Shown here one piece after another: positions 54,075 through 61,693 of a stretch of DNA of 64,000 nucleotides (within the stretch, counting starts at the first letter, position 1; every line of letters starts with the position of its first letter). The stretch is from Brevibacillus sp. DP1.3A. GTDB lineage: Bacteria; Bacillota; Bacilli; Brevibacillales; Brevibacillaceae. The position numbers and the translations under genes were made by a program. A model generated the notes under the pieces. It made no database searches, had not been told where the DNA came from, and was given only the letters and a program-made list of their open reading frames with translations. The stretch is from NCBI RefSeq assembly GCF_013284245.2, contig NZ_CP085876.1, forward strand, positions 3,641,001-3,705,000. Direction: 5' to 3'.

Positions 54075-56090
54075 ATGATGAACGAATTCATTTTACTAGC
54101 TGGCAGCAAAGACACCCGAATCGCGCTTGTCAATCAACTTCAGGAGGTTATGGACGGGTATGTGCGGATGAGTAGTTATTCCGTCGAGGAGGAGCTTCCA
54201 ACATCCCTTCATAATCAATTGGTCGTCCTCTCCCACCCGCTCGTATTAGAAGAGCCAAAAATAAGAGCATGCCTTGGAACAAATTGCAAGCTCATCATCG
54301 CCAATAGGATCATCAATTACGAAAACATCGACAGGCTCTTATACTTACCAGCTGGAACCAAAGCTTATTACGTCAATGACTCCTTAGAAACATGTTTGGA
54401 GTCCATTGAATCACTGAAAAAGCTGGGGATTGACCACATTCATTACATACCGTATTATCCCGGCATTCCGCACGTAGAAAAAATTGATCTCGCAGTGACA
54501 CCAGGGGCGTTCGAGCTAATCCCTGACCATGTTCAAGATGTAGTGAGTATCGGTCCCCGCCTGATGGACATCTCGACGATTCATCAAATACTCGACCATT
54601 TCCAACTGAACGGGCCAGGAGATGTGATCTCTCAGCGCTATTTGCGTAAAATCATTCAATTGAGCAAGCGGCTGGCTGATGCCAACCAGATCGCCACAGA
54701 TTTGAATAAGCATTTGAATGAGGTGCTGGATGGCGTAAACGACGGGATCTTGACAATTACGCAAGATGGCAAGATCACGGTCTTCAATGAGGAGCTCGGC
54801 CTTCTGCTCGGTGTCTCTGCCAAGCGTGTTATTGGCAGACATATTCGTGATGTCATGGATCATCCTGAGCTCATCGACTTTTTATTTGCCCTCTCACAGG
54901 AAGAGGATCGCTGGTTTACGTTCGGTGAGGTTGAAGTCATTGTTCACCGCTTCCCTTTAAACAATGACCAATCACTCGTCGCTACGTTCAAGAATGCGAG
55001 AAAGACAATCGAGTTGGAAAGATCGCTGCGCTCCGAATTGAAAAAGAAAGGCTTTGTGGCCAAATACACATTTGACGATATGATTGGGGAAAGCTCAATC
55101 CTCACGCGCACAAAGGAAAAGGCAAAAAAACTGGCAAAAACAGACCTCACCCTCCTGATCCAAGGAGAGAGCGGCACGGGCAAGGAACTTTTTGCGAGTG
55201 CCATCCACAACGCATCGCTGCGGGATAAGAGGCCTTTTCTCGCTGTCAATTTCAGCGCCATTTCTGAGGATTTGATGGAAAGCGAGCTGTTCGGCTATGA
55301 TGACGGTGCATTCACAGGGGCTAAAAAAGGTGGAAAAGTTGGCTTGTTCGAGCAAGCAAACGGCGGCACGATCTTTTTGGACGAAATCGGTGACAGTAGC
55401 CTGAAGCTACAGGCACGACTTCTGCGGGTCCTGCAGGAAAAAGAGATTATGCGCATCGGGGGAAGCCAAATCATTCCAATCGATGTTCGGATCATTGCTG
55501 CCACTAACAAAAATTTGCTGCATATGATCGAACAAGGGACTTTTCGGGAAGATTTGTATCATCGGCTACGTGTTCTCTTTGTCGATCTCCCCTCCCTGCG
55601 AACTCGAACCGATGACATCCCGCTGCTCGTTCGGCATTTTATCCGACAAAGCGTACACCCACAAGTGACTATCAAGCCGGAAGTCATCGAGAGGCTCACT
55701 ACCCTACCGTGGTTTGGAAATGTGCGGGAGTTAAAGAACACCATCGATTACATGCTGGCTGTCTGTGACGAGGATATCATCCAAATTGAGGACATGCCGT
55801 GGGAAAATAGCTTTTTAAAAAGCGATCATTCACATACCGAAGCGCCGGTCATTCCTGATGAAGAAGACGAGCTGCTGCTTATCTTACGGAGTATTCAAAC
55901 CATCGCTGAACGTGGCGAAAGGCCAAATCGACGGAAAATAACTGAAATGAGCACAGATTGGGCAAAGCCACTGAGCGAGCAGCAGATTCGCAGCCGATTG
56001 GATGTGCTGGAATCGAGAGGATATATTGTGAAAAGCCGAGGGCCTTTTGGGACGAGGTTAACCGAAGCTGGATTAAGGGTATTGAAATAA
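54075..56090 (+). CDS. Sigma-54-dependent transcriptional activator
   Basis: 671 residues. About 1-190: an N-terminal sensor region I cannot name. About 195-310: a PAS domain (VLDGVNDGILTITQDGKITVFNEE). About 335-570: AAA+ domain with Walker A GESGTGKE near 364, the sigma-54 contact loop GAFTGA near 412 and Walker B GGTIFLDE. C-terminus: not a Fis-type helix-turn-helix but a winged-helix-like segment (QQIRSRLDVLESRGYIV). Divergent from the peptide importer, which has a matching sigma-54 promoter, so it is its probable activator, responding to an intracellular ligand. Start at the first of two ATGs with GAGGAAGG upstream. Confidence 0.93.
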   Translation: MMNEFILLAGSKDTRIALVNQLQEVMDGYVRMSSYSVEEELPTSLHNQLVVLSHPLVLEEPKIRACLGTNCKLIIANRIINYENIDRLLYLPAGTKAYYVNDSLETCLESIESLKKLGIDHIHYIPYYPGIPHVEKIDLAVTPGAFELIPDHVQDVVSIGPRLMDISTIHQILDHFQLNGPGDVISQRYLRKIIQLSKRLADANQIATDLNKHLNEVLDGVNDGILTITQDGKITVFNEELGLLLGVSAKRVIGRHIRDVMDHPELIDFLFALSQEEDRWFTFGEVEVIVHRFPLNNDQSLVATFKNARKTIELERSLRSELKKKGFVAKYTFDDMIGESSILTRTKEKAKKLAKTDLTLLIQGESGTGKELFASAIHNASLRDKRPFLAVNFSAISEDLMESELFGYDDGAFTGAKKGGKVGLFEQANGGTIFLDEIGDSSLKLQARLLRVLQEKEIMRIGGSQIIPIDVRIIAATNKNLLHMIEQGTFREDLYHRLRVLFVDLPSLRTRTDDIPLLVRHFIRQSVHPQVTIKPEVIERLTTLPWFGNVRELKNTIDYMLAVCDEDIIQIEDMPWENSFLKSDHSHTEAPVIPDEEDELLLILRSIQTIAERGERPNRRKITEMSTDWAKPLSEQQIRSRLDVLESRGYIVKSRGPFGTRLTEAGLRVLK

Positions 56091-56176
56091 AGAGGGTCTA
56101 TCTATTGCAGTCATGGGAAAAATGATTCATGGTAGTGAAATACGAAATACGGACCCATTTAGTAAGGAGATGCCTG

Positions 56177-57142
56177 ATGAATCATCAAAAAATCATTCAT
56201 TTCAGTGACAAGGACTTGGATGGCGTATCCTGTGCGATCCTGAGCCAGATTGCTTTTTCCAGTCAAGAAGTCGATTCGCGTGGGGTAACTCCTTACACGG
56301 TCAATCAAGAAGTACAGAAGTTTATCGAAGAAGAACTTACCTCCGATATGTTTGTTGTAATTACCGATGTGAGTGTCAATGACGAGGTCGCCACACTCAT
56401 TCAGAAAAAGGGCGATCAGGGACATGCGTTTGTTTTGATCGATCATCACCCAACCGCCCTGCCACTGGCTTCTAAGTACGAATGGGCAAACGTTATCACG
56501 GAAGAAGCGGGGAAAAAGACCTCGGCAACGAGCCTTTATTATGATTATCTGGTAGCCCAGGGATATTTGACTCCTACTGACGTTCTCTCTGACTATGTGG
56601 AGCTGGTTCGTGCCTTTGATACGTGGGACTGGGATGCTACCGGTACTGTTCAAGCCAATCAGCTGAACATTTTATTCTATATGGTCGAGCGAGACACGTT
56701 TGTTCAAAATGTGCTGGGACGCTTGCGTGGTGAGGGTGCTGATACGGACCAATTTGTATTTGACGAAGTAGAATCGATCCTCATCTATACAGAAGAAAAA
56801 CGAATTGATGAATTTGAGCAAAAAAAGCTGAAGCAAATGAAGCTGATTCCGGTAGAAATCGATTTAGATGAGCCAAAAACGTATCAAGTGGGCGTAGTTT
56901 TCCTCGAACAATATCACTCCACAACAGGCAATTTCTTATGTAAGAATGCGGAAATGATTGATTTCGTCGCGATGCTCGATCCTGGGAAAGGCAGAATCAG
57001 CTTTCGAACCATTCGCGAAGACGTGAATCTGTCTGTGATCGCCCAGCATTACGGTGGTGGTGGTCATCCAAAGGCTTCTGGATGTTCCTTTACGGGTGTT
57101 ACGTTAAAGGCTTTCGTGTACCCTGCTTTACGAACGAATTAG
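56177..57142 (+). CDS. DHH family phosphoesterase
   Basis: 321 residues from the ATG 56177 with AAGGAGATG upstream. DHH motifs: HFSDKDLDGVS near the start, VITDVSV, IDHHP near residue 94, and a C-terminal DHHA1 domain with GGGGHPKASG. Relatives degrade short RNA, pAp or cyclic dinucleotide products; the exact substrate is not visible. It is shorter than GdpP and lacks membrane and PAS/GGDEF parts, so it is a stand-alone cytoplasmic enzyme. About 86 bp after the sigma-54 regulator on the same strand, ending at a bidirectional terminator. Confidence 0.88.
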   Translation: MNHQKIIHFSDKDLDGVSCAILSQIAFSSQEVDSRGVTPYTVNQEVQKFIEEELTSDMFVVITDVSVNDEVATLIQKKGDQGHAFVLIDHHPTALPLASKYEWANVITEEAGKKTSATSLYYDYLVAQGYLTPTDVLSDYVELVRAFDTWDWDATGTVQANQLNILFYMVERDTFVQNVLGRLRGEGADTDQFVFDEVESILIYTEEKRIDEFEQKKLKQMKLIPVEIDLDEPKTYQVGVVFLEQYHSTTGNFLCKNAEMIDFVAMLDPGKGRISFRTIREDVNLSVIAQHYGGGGHPKASGCSFTGVTLKAFVYPALRTN

Positions 57143-57152
57143 AGCAAAAAAC

Positions 57153-57199
57153 AAAAAGTCCAATTCTTCATCCATGAAATGAGAACTTGGACTTTTTTT
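57153..57199. terminator. Bidirectional terminator between DHH and DHFR-like genes
   Basis: AAAAAGTCCAA...TTGGACTTTTT stem, extended by TTCT/AGAA, between convergent genes; T-runs on both strands. Confidence 0.82.
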
Positions 57200-57202
57200 G
57201 TT

Positions 57203-57793
57203 TTATTCTCCTTGTGCCTCTCCGATCTCATATCGCAGTTGAATGGAACCACTTTTTCCGTAAAGCTTTGTTTCTATCAGCTTCATGTCGTGACGTGTAT
57301 GGATGTTGTCAAAATAATATTTGCCGCTGCCCATTAAGACCGGATGAATAATGATTCGGAGTTCATCCAGCAAACCAGCATTTATCAAACTTTGAACAAG
57401 ACCCGCACTTGCAGGAACAATGATATCACCCTTGATTTGTTTTTTTAGCTCCTTTATTTTCGTCATGACATCAGAATGAAGGAGTGTAACCGTATCGGCG
57501 TAGTCCCCCCAATGAACTTCCGTAAGCTCACTATTATTGGTTACGACAAACTTTTGTGTCTTATTCATAGCATCAGCCCAATCTCCCTCTTGGAACGGCC
57601 AATAGCTTGCAAAACCTTCATAGGTGACTCGCCCCATCAAGATTGCGTCGACCTTCTGGAAGAACGCAAGACCATCCTCAGTGGCGTCCATGATTCCAGG
57701 CAACGCCCAGCTAACCATATTGTCTTCTTCTCCTGTCGGCCCCGTATAGATACCATTCAATGTGCTGCTTACGTTTGCAATTATTTTCCCCAT
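57203..57793 (-). CDS. Dihydrofolate reductase/RibD C-terminal family protein
   Basis: 196 residues. RibD_C fold landmarks: IIANVSSTLNGIY at the start, ILMGRVTYEGFASYWP and IIIHPVLMGSGKYYF. NADPH-dependent reductases of the YwjB/YyaP type; physiological substrate unknown. It is not the main DHFR (FolA). GGAGATCCG precedes the ATG. Monocistronic between two terminators. Confidence 0.88.
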   Translation of the reverse strand: MGKIIANVSSTLNGIYTGPTGEEDNMVSWALPGIMDATEDGLAFFQKVDAILMGRVTYEGFASYWPFQEGDWADAMNKTQKFVVTNNSELTEVHWGDYADTVTLLHSDVMTKIKELKKQIKGDIIVPASAGLVQSLINAGLLDELRIIIHPVLMGSGKYYFDNIHTRHDMKLIETKLYGKSGSIQLRYEIGEAQGE

Positions 57794-57887
57794 CGGATCT
57801 CCGCCATTCTTTCATATAGTATTATCTAAAAATTAACACATTTCACTACTTAGTATTTCTTCTCGATTGCTCAAATTTCCCTTCCGA

Positions 57888-57934
57888 CAAAAAAAGAAGG
57901 TGAGGAAAACGAAACGGTTCTCCCCACCTTCTTT
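57888..57934 (-). terminator. Terminator after the Lsa-type ABC-F gene
   Basis: AAGAAGGTG...CACCTTCTT stem with an interrupted inner helix (GGTT/AACC-like) and minus-strand TTTTTTTG, 23 nt past the stop. Confidence 0.8.
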
Positions 57935-57956
57935 CTTTTAGACACTTTTCGTCCTA

Positions 57957-59435
57957 TTACAGTTCAACAATCTTTGTAGCGATGTTATTGCAGAATTCCC
58001 TGTCATGCTCTACAAAAAGAATCGTTGGCGAATGTTCGAGGAGCAGCTCCTCGATTTGCATGCGAGAAATGACGTCAATAAAGTTTAGCGGCTCATCCCA
58101 AATATGAAGATGTGCTTTCTCGCATAGACTTTTCGCAATGAGTACTTTCTTCTTCTGCCCGCCACTAAAAGCGGAGATATCCTTCTCGAATTGCACCCGG
58201 GAAAAATCCAGCTTGCGCAAAATTGATTTAAACAAGCTCTCTTCGATCTCGTTGTCTCGCGCAAAGTCAGTGAGATTGCCCTTTAGATGGGAAGTGTCTT
58301 GAGAAACATACGAGATTTTCAATTGACTCCCCTTTCTGAAGGTCCCCGTTTGTTGGATGTTCTCTCCGCAAATGAGCTTGAGTATGCTGGATTTTCCTGA
58401 ACCGTTCTTTCCCGCCAGCGCAATGCGCTCTCCTTGCTCAATCGTAAAGTTGACATCTGCGCAGACGAGCCTCTCTCCGTAATAAATCGAGACCTTCTCC
58501 AGTTCGGCTAGTTGATTTTTATGATAAGCAAGCTGTGCAATTTTTAAGCTATCCTGGTTTTCAATGTTTTTGAGTAGCTTCGATTTGTCATCAATCGCGG
58601 ATTGCTGTCGTTTCTCAATCGACTTGGAGCGTTGCATCATTTTCGCAGCCTTGTGTCCAATATACCCTTTGTCTACTTTGGAACCAGAATTTAATGTCCC
58701 GTTTTTCGTCTTTTCCACAGCGTCCGACCAGTTGCTTGTACGTTTGGCTGCGTCCGACAAGCGTTTAATGTCTTTTTTGAGCTTCTCATTCTCAGCGAGT
58801 TCATAGTTATCCTGTCTCTGTTTATTTTCCCACCAATCAGAGAAATTCCCTTTTTGCACCTCGATGTTCGTCTTGTTGATGGACAGGATGTGATCGACAC
58901 AGTTGTCTAGAAATGCCCGGTCGTGAGACACCAAAATATAACCGCTTTTGGAATGAAGATAATCACTGACGAGCTCCCTTGCATGCATGTCGAGGTGATT
59001 GGTTGGCTCATCAATTAACAAAAAACTGTTTTCCTTTAGAAATAAGGCGGCTAACATCACTTTCGTTTGCTCTCCGTTAGACAAAGATTCAAAGGGACGA
59101 TAGAGAACATCCTCAGAAACCTTTAAGAGGGAGAACTCGCGCATTAATTCCCATAACTGATAGTCAGGGACAATGTCTTGAACGATATCAATGGTCAGAT
59201 ATTCTTTGTTCTCGACTTGGAAAGGAAAGTATTCAAAGCTGACATGAGCATTAATCTTTCCACTGTATTCATATTTACCAAGCAACAGATTGAGAAAGGT
59301 CGTCTTCCCTCTCCCGTTTCTTCCCGTAAACCCCAATTTCCAATCCGTATCGATTTGGAAGCTCACGTTTTCAAAAATGTTATCGAAACTGCCTTCATAG
59401 GCAAACGTCAAGTTATTTACATTGATTAATGACAT
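57957..59435 (-). CDS. Lsa-type ABC-F ribosomal protection protein
   Basis: 492 residues, two ABC domains. NBD1: Walker A GRNGRGKTT, signature LSNGEQ, Walker B LLIDEPTNHLD. NBD2: GKNGSGKSS, FSGGQKKK, LHIWDEPLNFID. The interdomain helical linker contains the lysine/serine-rich MMQRSKSIEKR segment of the Lsa group. Lsa proteins displace lincosamides, pleuromutilins and streptogramin A from the ribosome; I place this protein in that group from overall resemblance to Lsa(A)/Lsa(B). AGGAGGATGATT precedes the ATG. A promoter, short leader peptide and attenuator lie upstream. Resistance spectrum is inferred. Confidence 0.9.
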   Translation of the reverse strand: MSLINVNNLTFAYEGSFDNIFENVSFQIDTDWKLGFTGRNGRGKTTFLNLLLGKYEYSGKINAHVSFEYFPFQVENKEYLTIDIVQDIVPDYQLWELMREFSLLKVSEDVLYRPFESLSNGEQTKVMLAALFLKENSFLLIDEPTNHLDMHARELVSDYLHSKSGYILVSHDRAFLDNCVDHILSINKTNIEVQKGNFSDWWENKQRQDNYELAENEKLKKDIKRLSDAAKRTSNWSDAVEKTKNGTLNSGSKVDKGYIGHKAAKMMQRSKSIEKRQQSAIDDKSKLLKNIENQDSLKIAQLAYHKNQLAELEKVSIYYGERLVCADVNFTIEQGERIALAGKNGSGKSSILKLICGENIQQTGTFRKGSQLKISYVSQDTSHLKGNLTDFARDNEIEESLFKSILRKLDFSRVQFEKDISAFSGGQKKKVLIAKSLCEKAHLHIWDEPLNFIDVISRMQIEELLLEHSPTILFVEHDREFCNNIATKIVEL

Positions 59436-59454
59436 ACAATCATCCTCCTGTATA

Positions 59455-59495
59455 AAAATAGAAAAGCTACAAGAAAGTTACCCTCTCTTGTAGCT
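59455..59495 (-). terminator. Attenuator terminator in the Lsa-type leader
   Basis: AGCTACAAGA paired with TCTTGTAGCT, loop of 11 nt, followed on the minus strand by TTTCTATTTTT, 20 nt before the ABC-F ribosome binding site. Bases 59470-59481 (minus GTAACTTTCTTG) can pair instead with 59566-59577, perfectly over 12 bp, which would destroy the terminator. Confidence 0.85.
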
Positions 59496-59565
59496 CAAAT
59501 AAATACAGCAAATCCAACTCAAACAAGAGTTAGATATGGATATATTGATTGAGTGAAAAGATAAT

Positions 59566-59640
59566 GTAACTTTCTTGCGTATAAAGAATAAAACATGCGA
59601 AGGATTTCGCTTTTTTGTTTTATTTTTTAGGCAAGAAAAG
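59566..59640 (-). promoter_or_regulatory. Antiterminator arm and leader hairpin of the Lsa-type attenuator
   Basis: Arm CAAGAAAGTTAC (59566-59577) is the antiterminator partner. Its first 8 nt, GCAAGAAA (59571-59578), can alternatively pair with TTTCTTGC inside the leader peptide frame (59631-59638). An AATAAAAC/GTTTTATT hairpin (59587-59624) brings the two together. Ribosome position on the peptide would decide which fold forms. Confidence 0.65.
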
Positions 59641-59647
59641 AATCCAT
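59627..59647 (-). CDS. Six-residue leader peptide of the Lsa-type attenuator
   Basis: ATG GAT TCT TTT CTT GCC TAA (MDSFLA) with AAAGG 5 nt upstream, about 35-40 nt after the promoter. Codons 3-6 contain the sequence that masks the antiterminator arm, so a drug-stalled ribosome here would release that arm. Translation is inferred from position and the ribosome binding site. Confidence 0.6.
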   Translation of the reverse strand: MDSFLA

Positions 59648-59681
59648 TATACCTTTCAGCTCCCGTCATTAATTTAACAGC

Positions 59682-59710
59682 ATTGTATCATATCCAAATT
59701 TTAGTTTCAA
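59682..59710 (-). promoter_or_regulatory. Sigma-A promoter of the Lsa-type ABC-F gene
   Basis: TTGAAA (59705-59710) and TACAAT (59682-59687) with a 17-bp spacer, preceding the leader peptide. Confidence 0.8.
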
Positions 59711-59870
59711 CAGGTTTCACTTTTTATAATTCTGACGACAAGACTCCCTCGACCACTTAGGATCAAGAATTTTTTTCCATAAAAAGAAGGAATTTTCATT
59801 TTTGTTTTGAATTCTCATACTTATTGAAATTCATTTTTCACTTATTGCATTCATACGGAGGAGTACAGCT

Positions 59871-60500
59871 ATGAAAAAAGTGGTAAGAAGTTTGGGTATT
59901 CTCGTCTTGGCATCATCATTCCTGATCGTCCCGACTCAAGCAGCAGATGCAGTAGGAAAAGGAAAAGACTCTATCGTCCGTCCACAAAAAAATATCTTTG
60001 AAGGAAACTGGCGGTACGGTGATACGTTAGTAGTGGCATACGATACTTTCTTTCCGAATGGATGGATTTCGATTGAAAAAGAGCCACATCGTGGAACACA
60101 GCGTGGATATGAAATAGCAAAATATATTGTTGGCGCTAATTATGGGCAAGTGGAAAGAAGCTTAAGCTTTAACATCCCTTCTGGTTGGGTAGAAATCGGT
60201 CGAGGTTATAACAGCAAGAGACAGGCTTATATAGATATCAGAAATGAGAATAAAAAACGCTACCAACCTCAAGAGCTGGAGAATAAATGGGTCGGTACCG
60301 GTCAGCCTGTACCATATGGCTGGGTCGTGGTAAATGTTAGTCTCTATGAAAAACATATCGTAAATATCACCAGTATCCCTACTGAATCCAGCATTGAAGC
60401 GGTCAAGCATCCTTCGCCAGCCTTTGCTTATGAAATCCCAAGAGGCTGGGAAATCACTGTAGATGGAGAGCATTCTCGAATTCTCACAAGAAAGTACTAA
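59871..60500 (+). CDS. Secreted protein with repeated PxGW motifs
   Basis: 209 residues, signal peptide (KKVVRSLGILVLASSFLIV, probable cleavage after TQAADA), mature protein about 185 residues. Four copies of a P-x-G-W motif occur along the chain: FFPNGWISI, NIPSGWVEI, PVPYGWVVV and EIPRGWEIT, each at the end of a short strand. This suggests repeated beta units. No cysteine, no catalytic motif and no family I recognise. GGAGGAG precedes the ATG. Monocistronic, ending at a strong terminator. Confidence 0.78.
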   Translation: MKKVVRSLGILVLASSFLIVPTQAADAVGKGKDSIVRPQKNIFEGNWRYGDTLVVAYDTFFPNGWISIEKEPHRGTQRGYEIAKYIVGANYGQVERSLSFNIPSGWVEIGRGYNSKRQAYIDIRNENKKRYQPQELENKWVGTGQPVPYGWVVVNVSLYEKHIVNITSIPTESSIEAVKHPSPAFAYEIPRGWEITVDGEHSRILTRKY

Positions 60501-60539
60501 TCATAACGGATACAATCTGTTACGAAATGAGATAATGAA

Positions 60540-60590
60540 ACGACCTGTAGGTAGCACGATGGAAAATCATTCGTGCAACCCACAGGTCGT
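60540..60590. terminator. Bidirectional terminator between the PxGW protein gene and catE
   Basis: ACGACCTGT/ACAGGTCGT outer stem and GCACGA/TCGTGC inner stem between convergent genes; TTTTCGTT follows on the plus strand, TTTCATTATC on the minus strand. Confidence 0.85.
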
Positions 60591-60629
60591 TTTCGTTATT
60601 CAAAAGGAAAACTCTCCTGCGGCTTCCAA

Positions 60630-61478
60630 TCAAATGTGCAGTTGAATCCGATTGCCAGAAGGATCCTCCGTAACAAAATGGCCGCTCTCCTCCTGAACAG
60701 ATGCGCCGATTTCTCTTAACTGAGTGATTACACGATTTCTCGCTTCCTCATTCGGGAGCACCATGACAAACGATTCGAGTCCTGGACTCTTAGGATGTGG
60801 CGGTGGAGCACCGACACCCGCCCACGTGTTCAACCCGATATGATGATGGTACTTTCCAGTGGAAATGAACAGTGCTTGTGCTCCATATCGGTTTACTACC
60901 TCAAAGCCAAGTCCTTTGGTATAAAACTGTTCCGCTTCATTCAACTTCGATACATGCAGATGAATATGTCCCATGATGGTACCAGCAGGCAGACCCTTCC
61001 ACGCGCTTTCTTCCCCACTGGACAACAAATCTGTAAAATTCAATGGTTCCGTTGCCATGTCTACGGTGCCCTCATGCCAGCTCCATTGATCAGAATCACG
61101 ATCGGCATAAATTTCAATCCCATTTCCATCCGGGTCTGATAAGTATAGCGCTTCACTAACGAGATGATCCGAAGACCCGATACGCATATTCAACGCAGAG
61201 AAGTGTCTCACTACATTTGCCAAATCAGAGCGTTTTGGCAACAATAGCGCAAAATGATACAAACCTGTCGTATGATTTTGTTTCGGTAATGCATCATGGA
61301 GTTGCTCGATAGAAAGCAACGCGGTTTTGCCGTCCGTTGTCAGTTCCGCCTTTGTGGCAGATTGGTTCAAGATTTTGAATCCGATCACTTCCTGATAATA
61401 AGCCAGGGAGCGATCCAGGTTTTGCACCTTGAGATTGACTTGTCGGACAAACGTATGGGGACTTTGATGAAAATTCAT
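60630..61478 (-). CDS. catE: CatE-like VOC family catechol-2,3-dioxygenase
   Basis: 282 residues with two vicinal-oxygen-chelate halves. Half one: VNLKVQNLDRSLAYYQEVIGF, ending in DPDGNGIEIYAD. Half two: GHIHLHVSKLNEAEQFYTKGLGF with iron-binding His in GHIHLH, YHHHIGLNTW and Glu/His positions near ESGHFVTEDPSGN. This matches B. subtilis CatE, which opens catechol at the 2,3 position and is part of quinone/catechol defence. GAGGAGGAAC precedes the ATG. A dyad operator lies upstream. A role in aromatic detoxification rather than growth on aromatics is likely. Confidence 0.88.
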   Translation of the reverse strand: MNFHQSPHTFVRQVNLKVQNLDRSLAYYQEVIGFKILNQSATKAELTTDGKTALLSIEQLHDALPKQNHTTGLYHFALLLPKRSDLANVVRHFSALNMRIGSSDHLVSEALYLSDPDGNGIEIYADRDSDQWSWHEGTVDMATEPLNFTDLLSSGEESAWKGLPAGTIMGHIHLHVSKLNEAEQFYTKGLGFEVVNRYGAQALFISTGKYHHHIGLNTWAGVGAPPPHPKSPGLESFVMVLPNEEARNRVITQLREIGASVQEESGHFVTEDPSGNRIQLHI

Positions 61479-61574
61479 AAGCGTGTTCCTCCTCGTTTAT
61501 ATACATGAGCGTTCTTCGTACTACTGTCAAGCTGACCATAAACGACTGTATCTATTCAGTGATGGAGTTGCGCC

Positions 61575-61601
61575 GTAACTTACTATTAGTAATAAAGTTA
61601 C
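61575..61601 (-). promoter_or_regulatory. Nested dyad operator upstream of catE
   Basis: GTAACTT...AAGTTAC encloses a perfect palindrome TTACT-ATT-AGTAA (61580-61592), about 100 bp before the catE start. B. subtilis catDE is repressed by quinone-sensing MarR/DUF24 proteins at AT-rich palindromes; a similar control is inferred. Confidence 0.5.
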
Positions 61602-61647
61602 CATAATACATCTGATGCCAATTGTCACGAAAAATCCTCCCCAAACA

Positions 61648-61674
61648 AAAAAAGAGCGGTCTCTCGCTCTTTTC
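61648..61674 (-). terminator. Terminator after the FadF-like gene
   Basis: AAAGAGCG/CGCTCTTT stem with a 6-nt loop and minus-strand TTTTTTTG, 20 nt past the stop. Confidence 0.85.
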
Positions 61675-61693
61675 TTTGACGTTCTTTTATCTT

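Noticed and set aside
59478-59669. 63-codon minus-strand frame spanning the Lsa-type leader
   Set aside because: It starts at an ATG without a good ribosome binding site and covers the whole attenuator; the MDSFLA frame has the better signals and fits the RNA folds.
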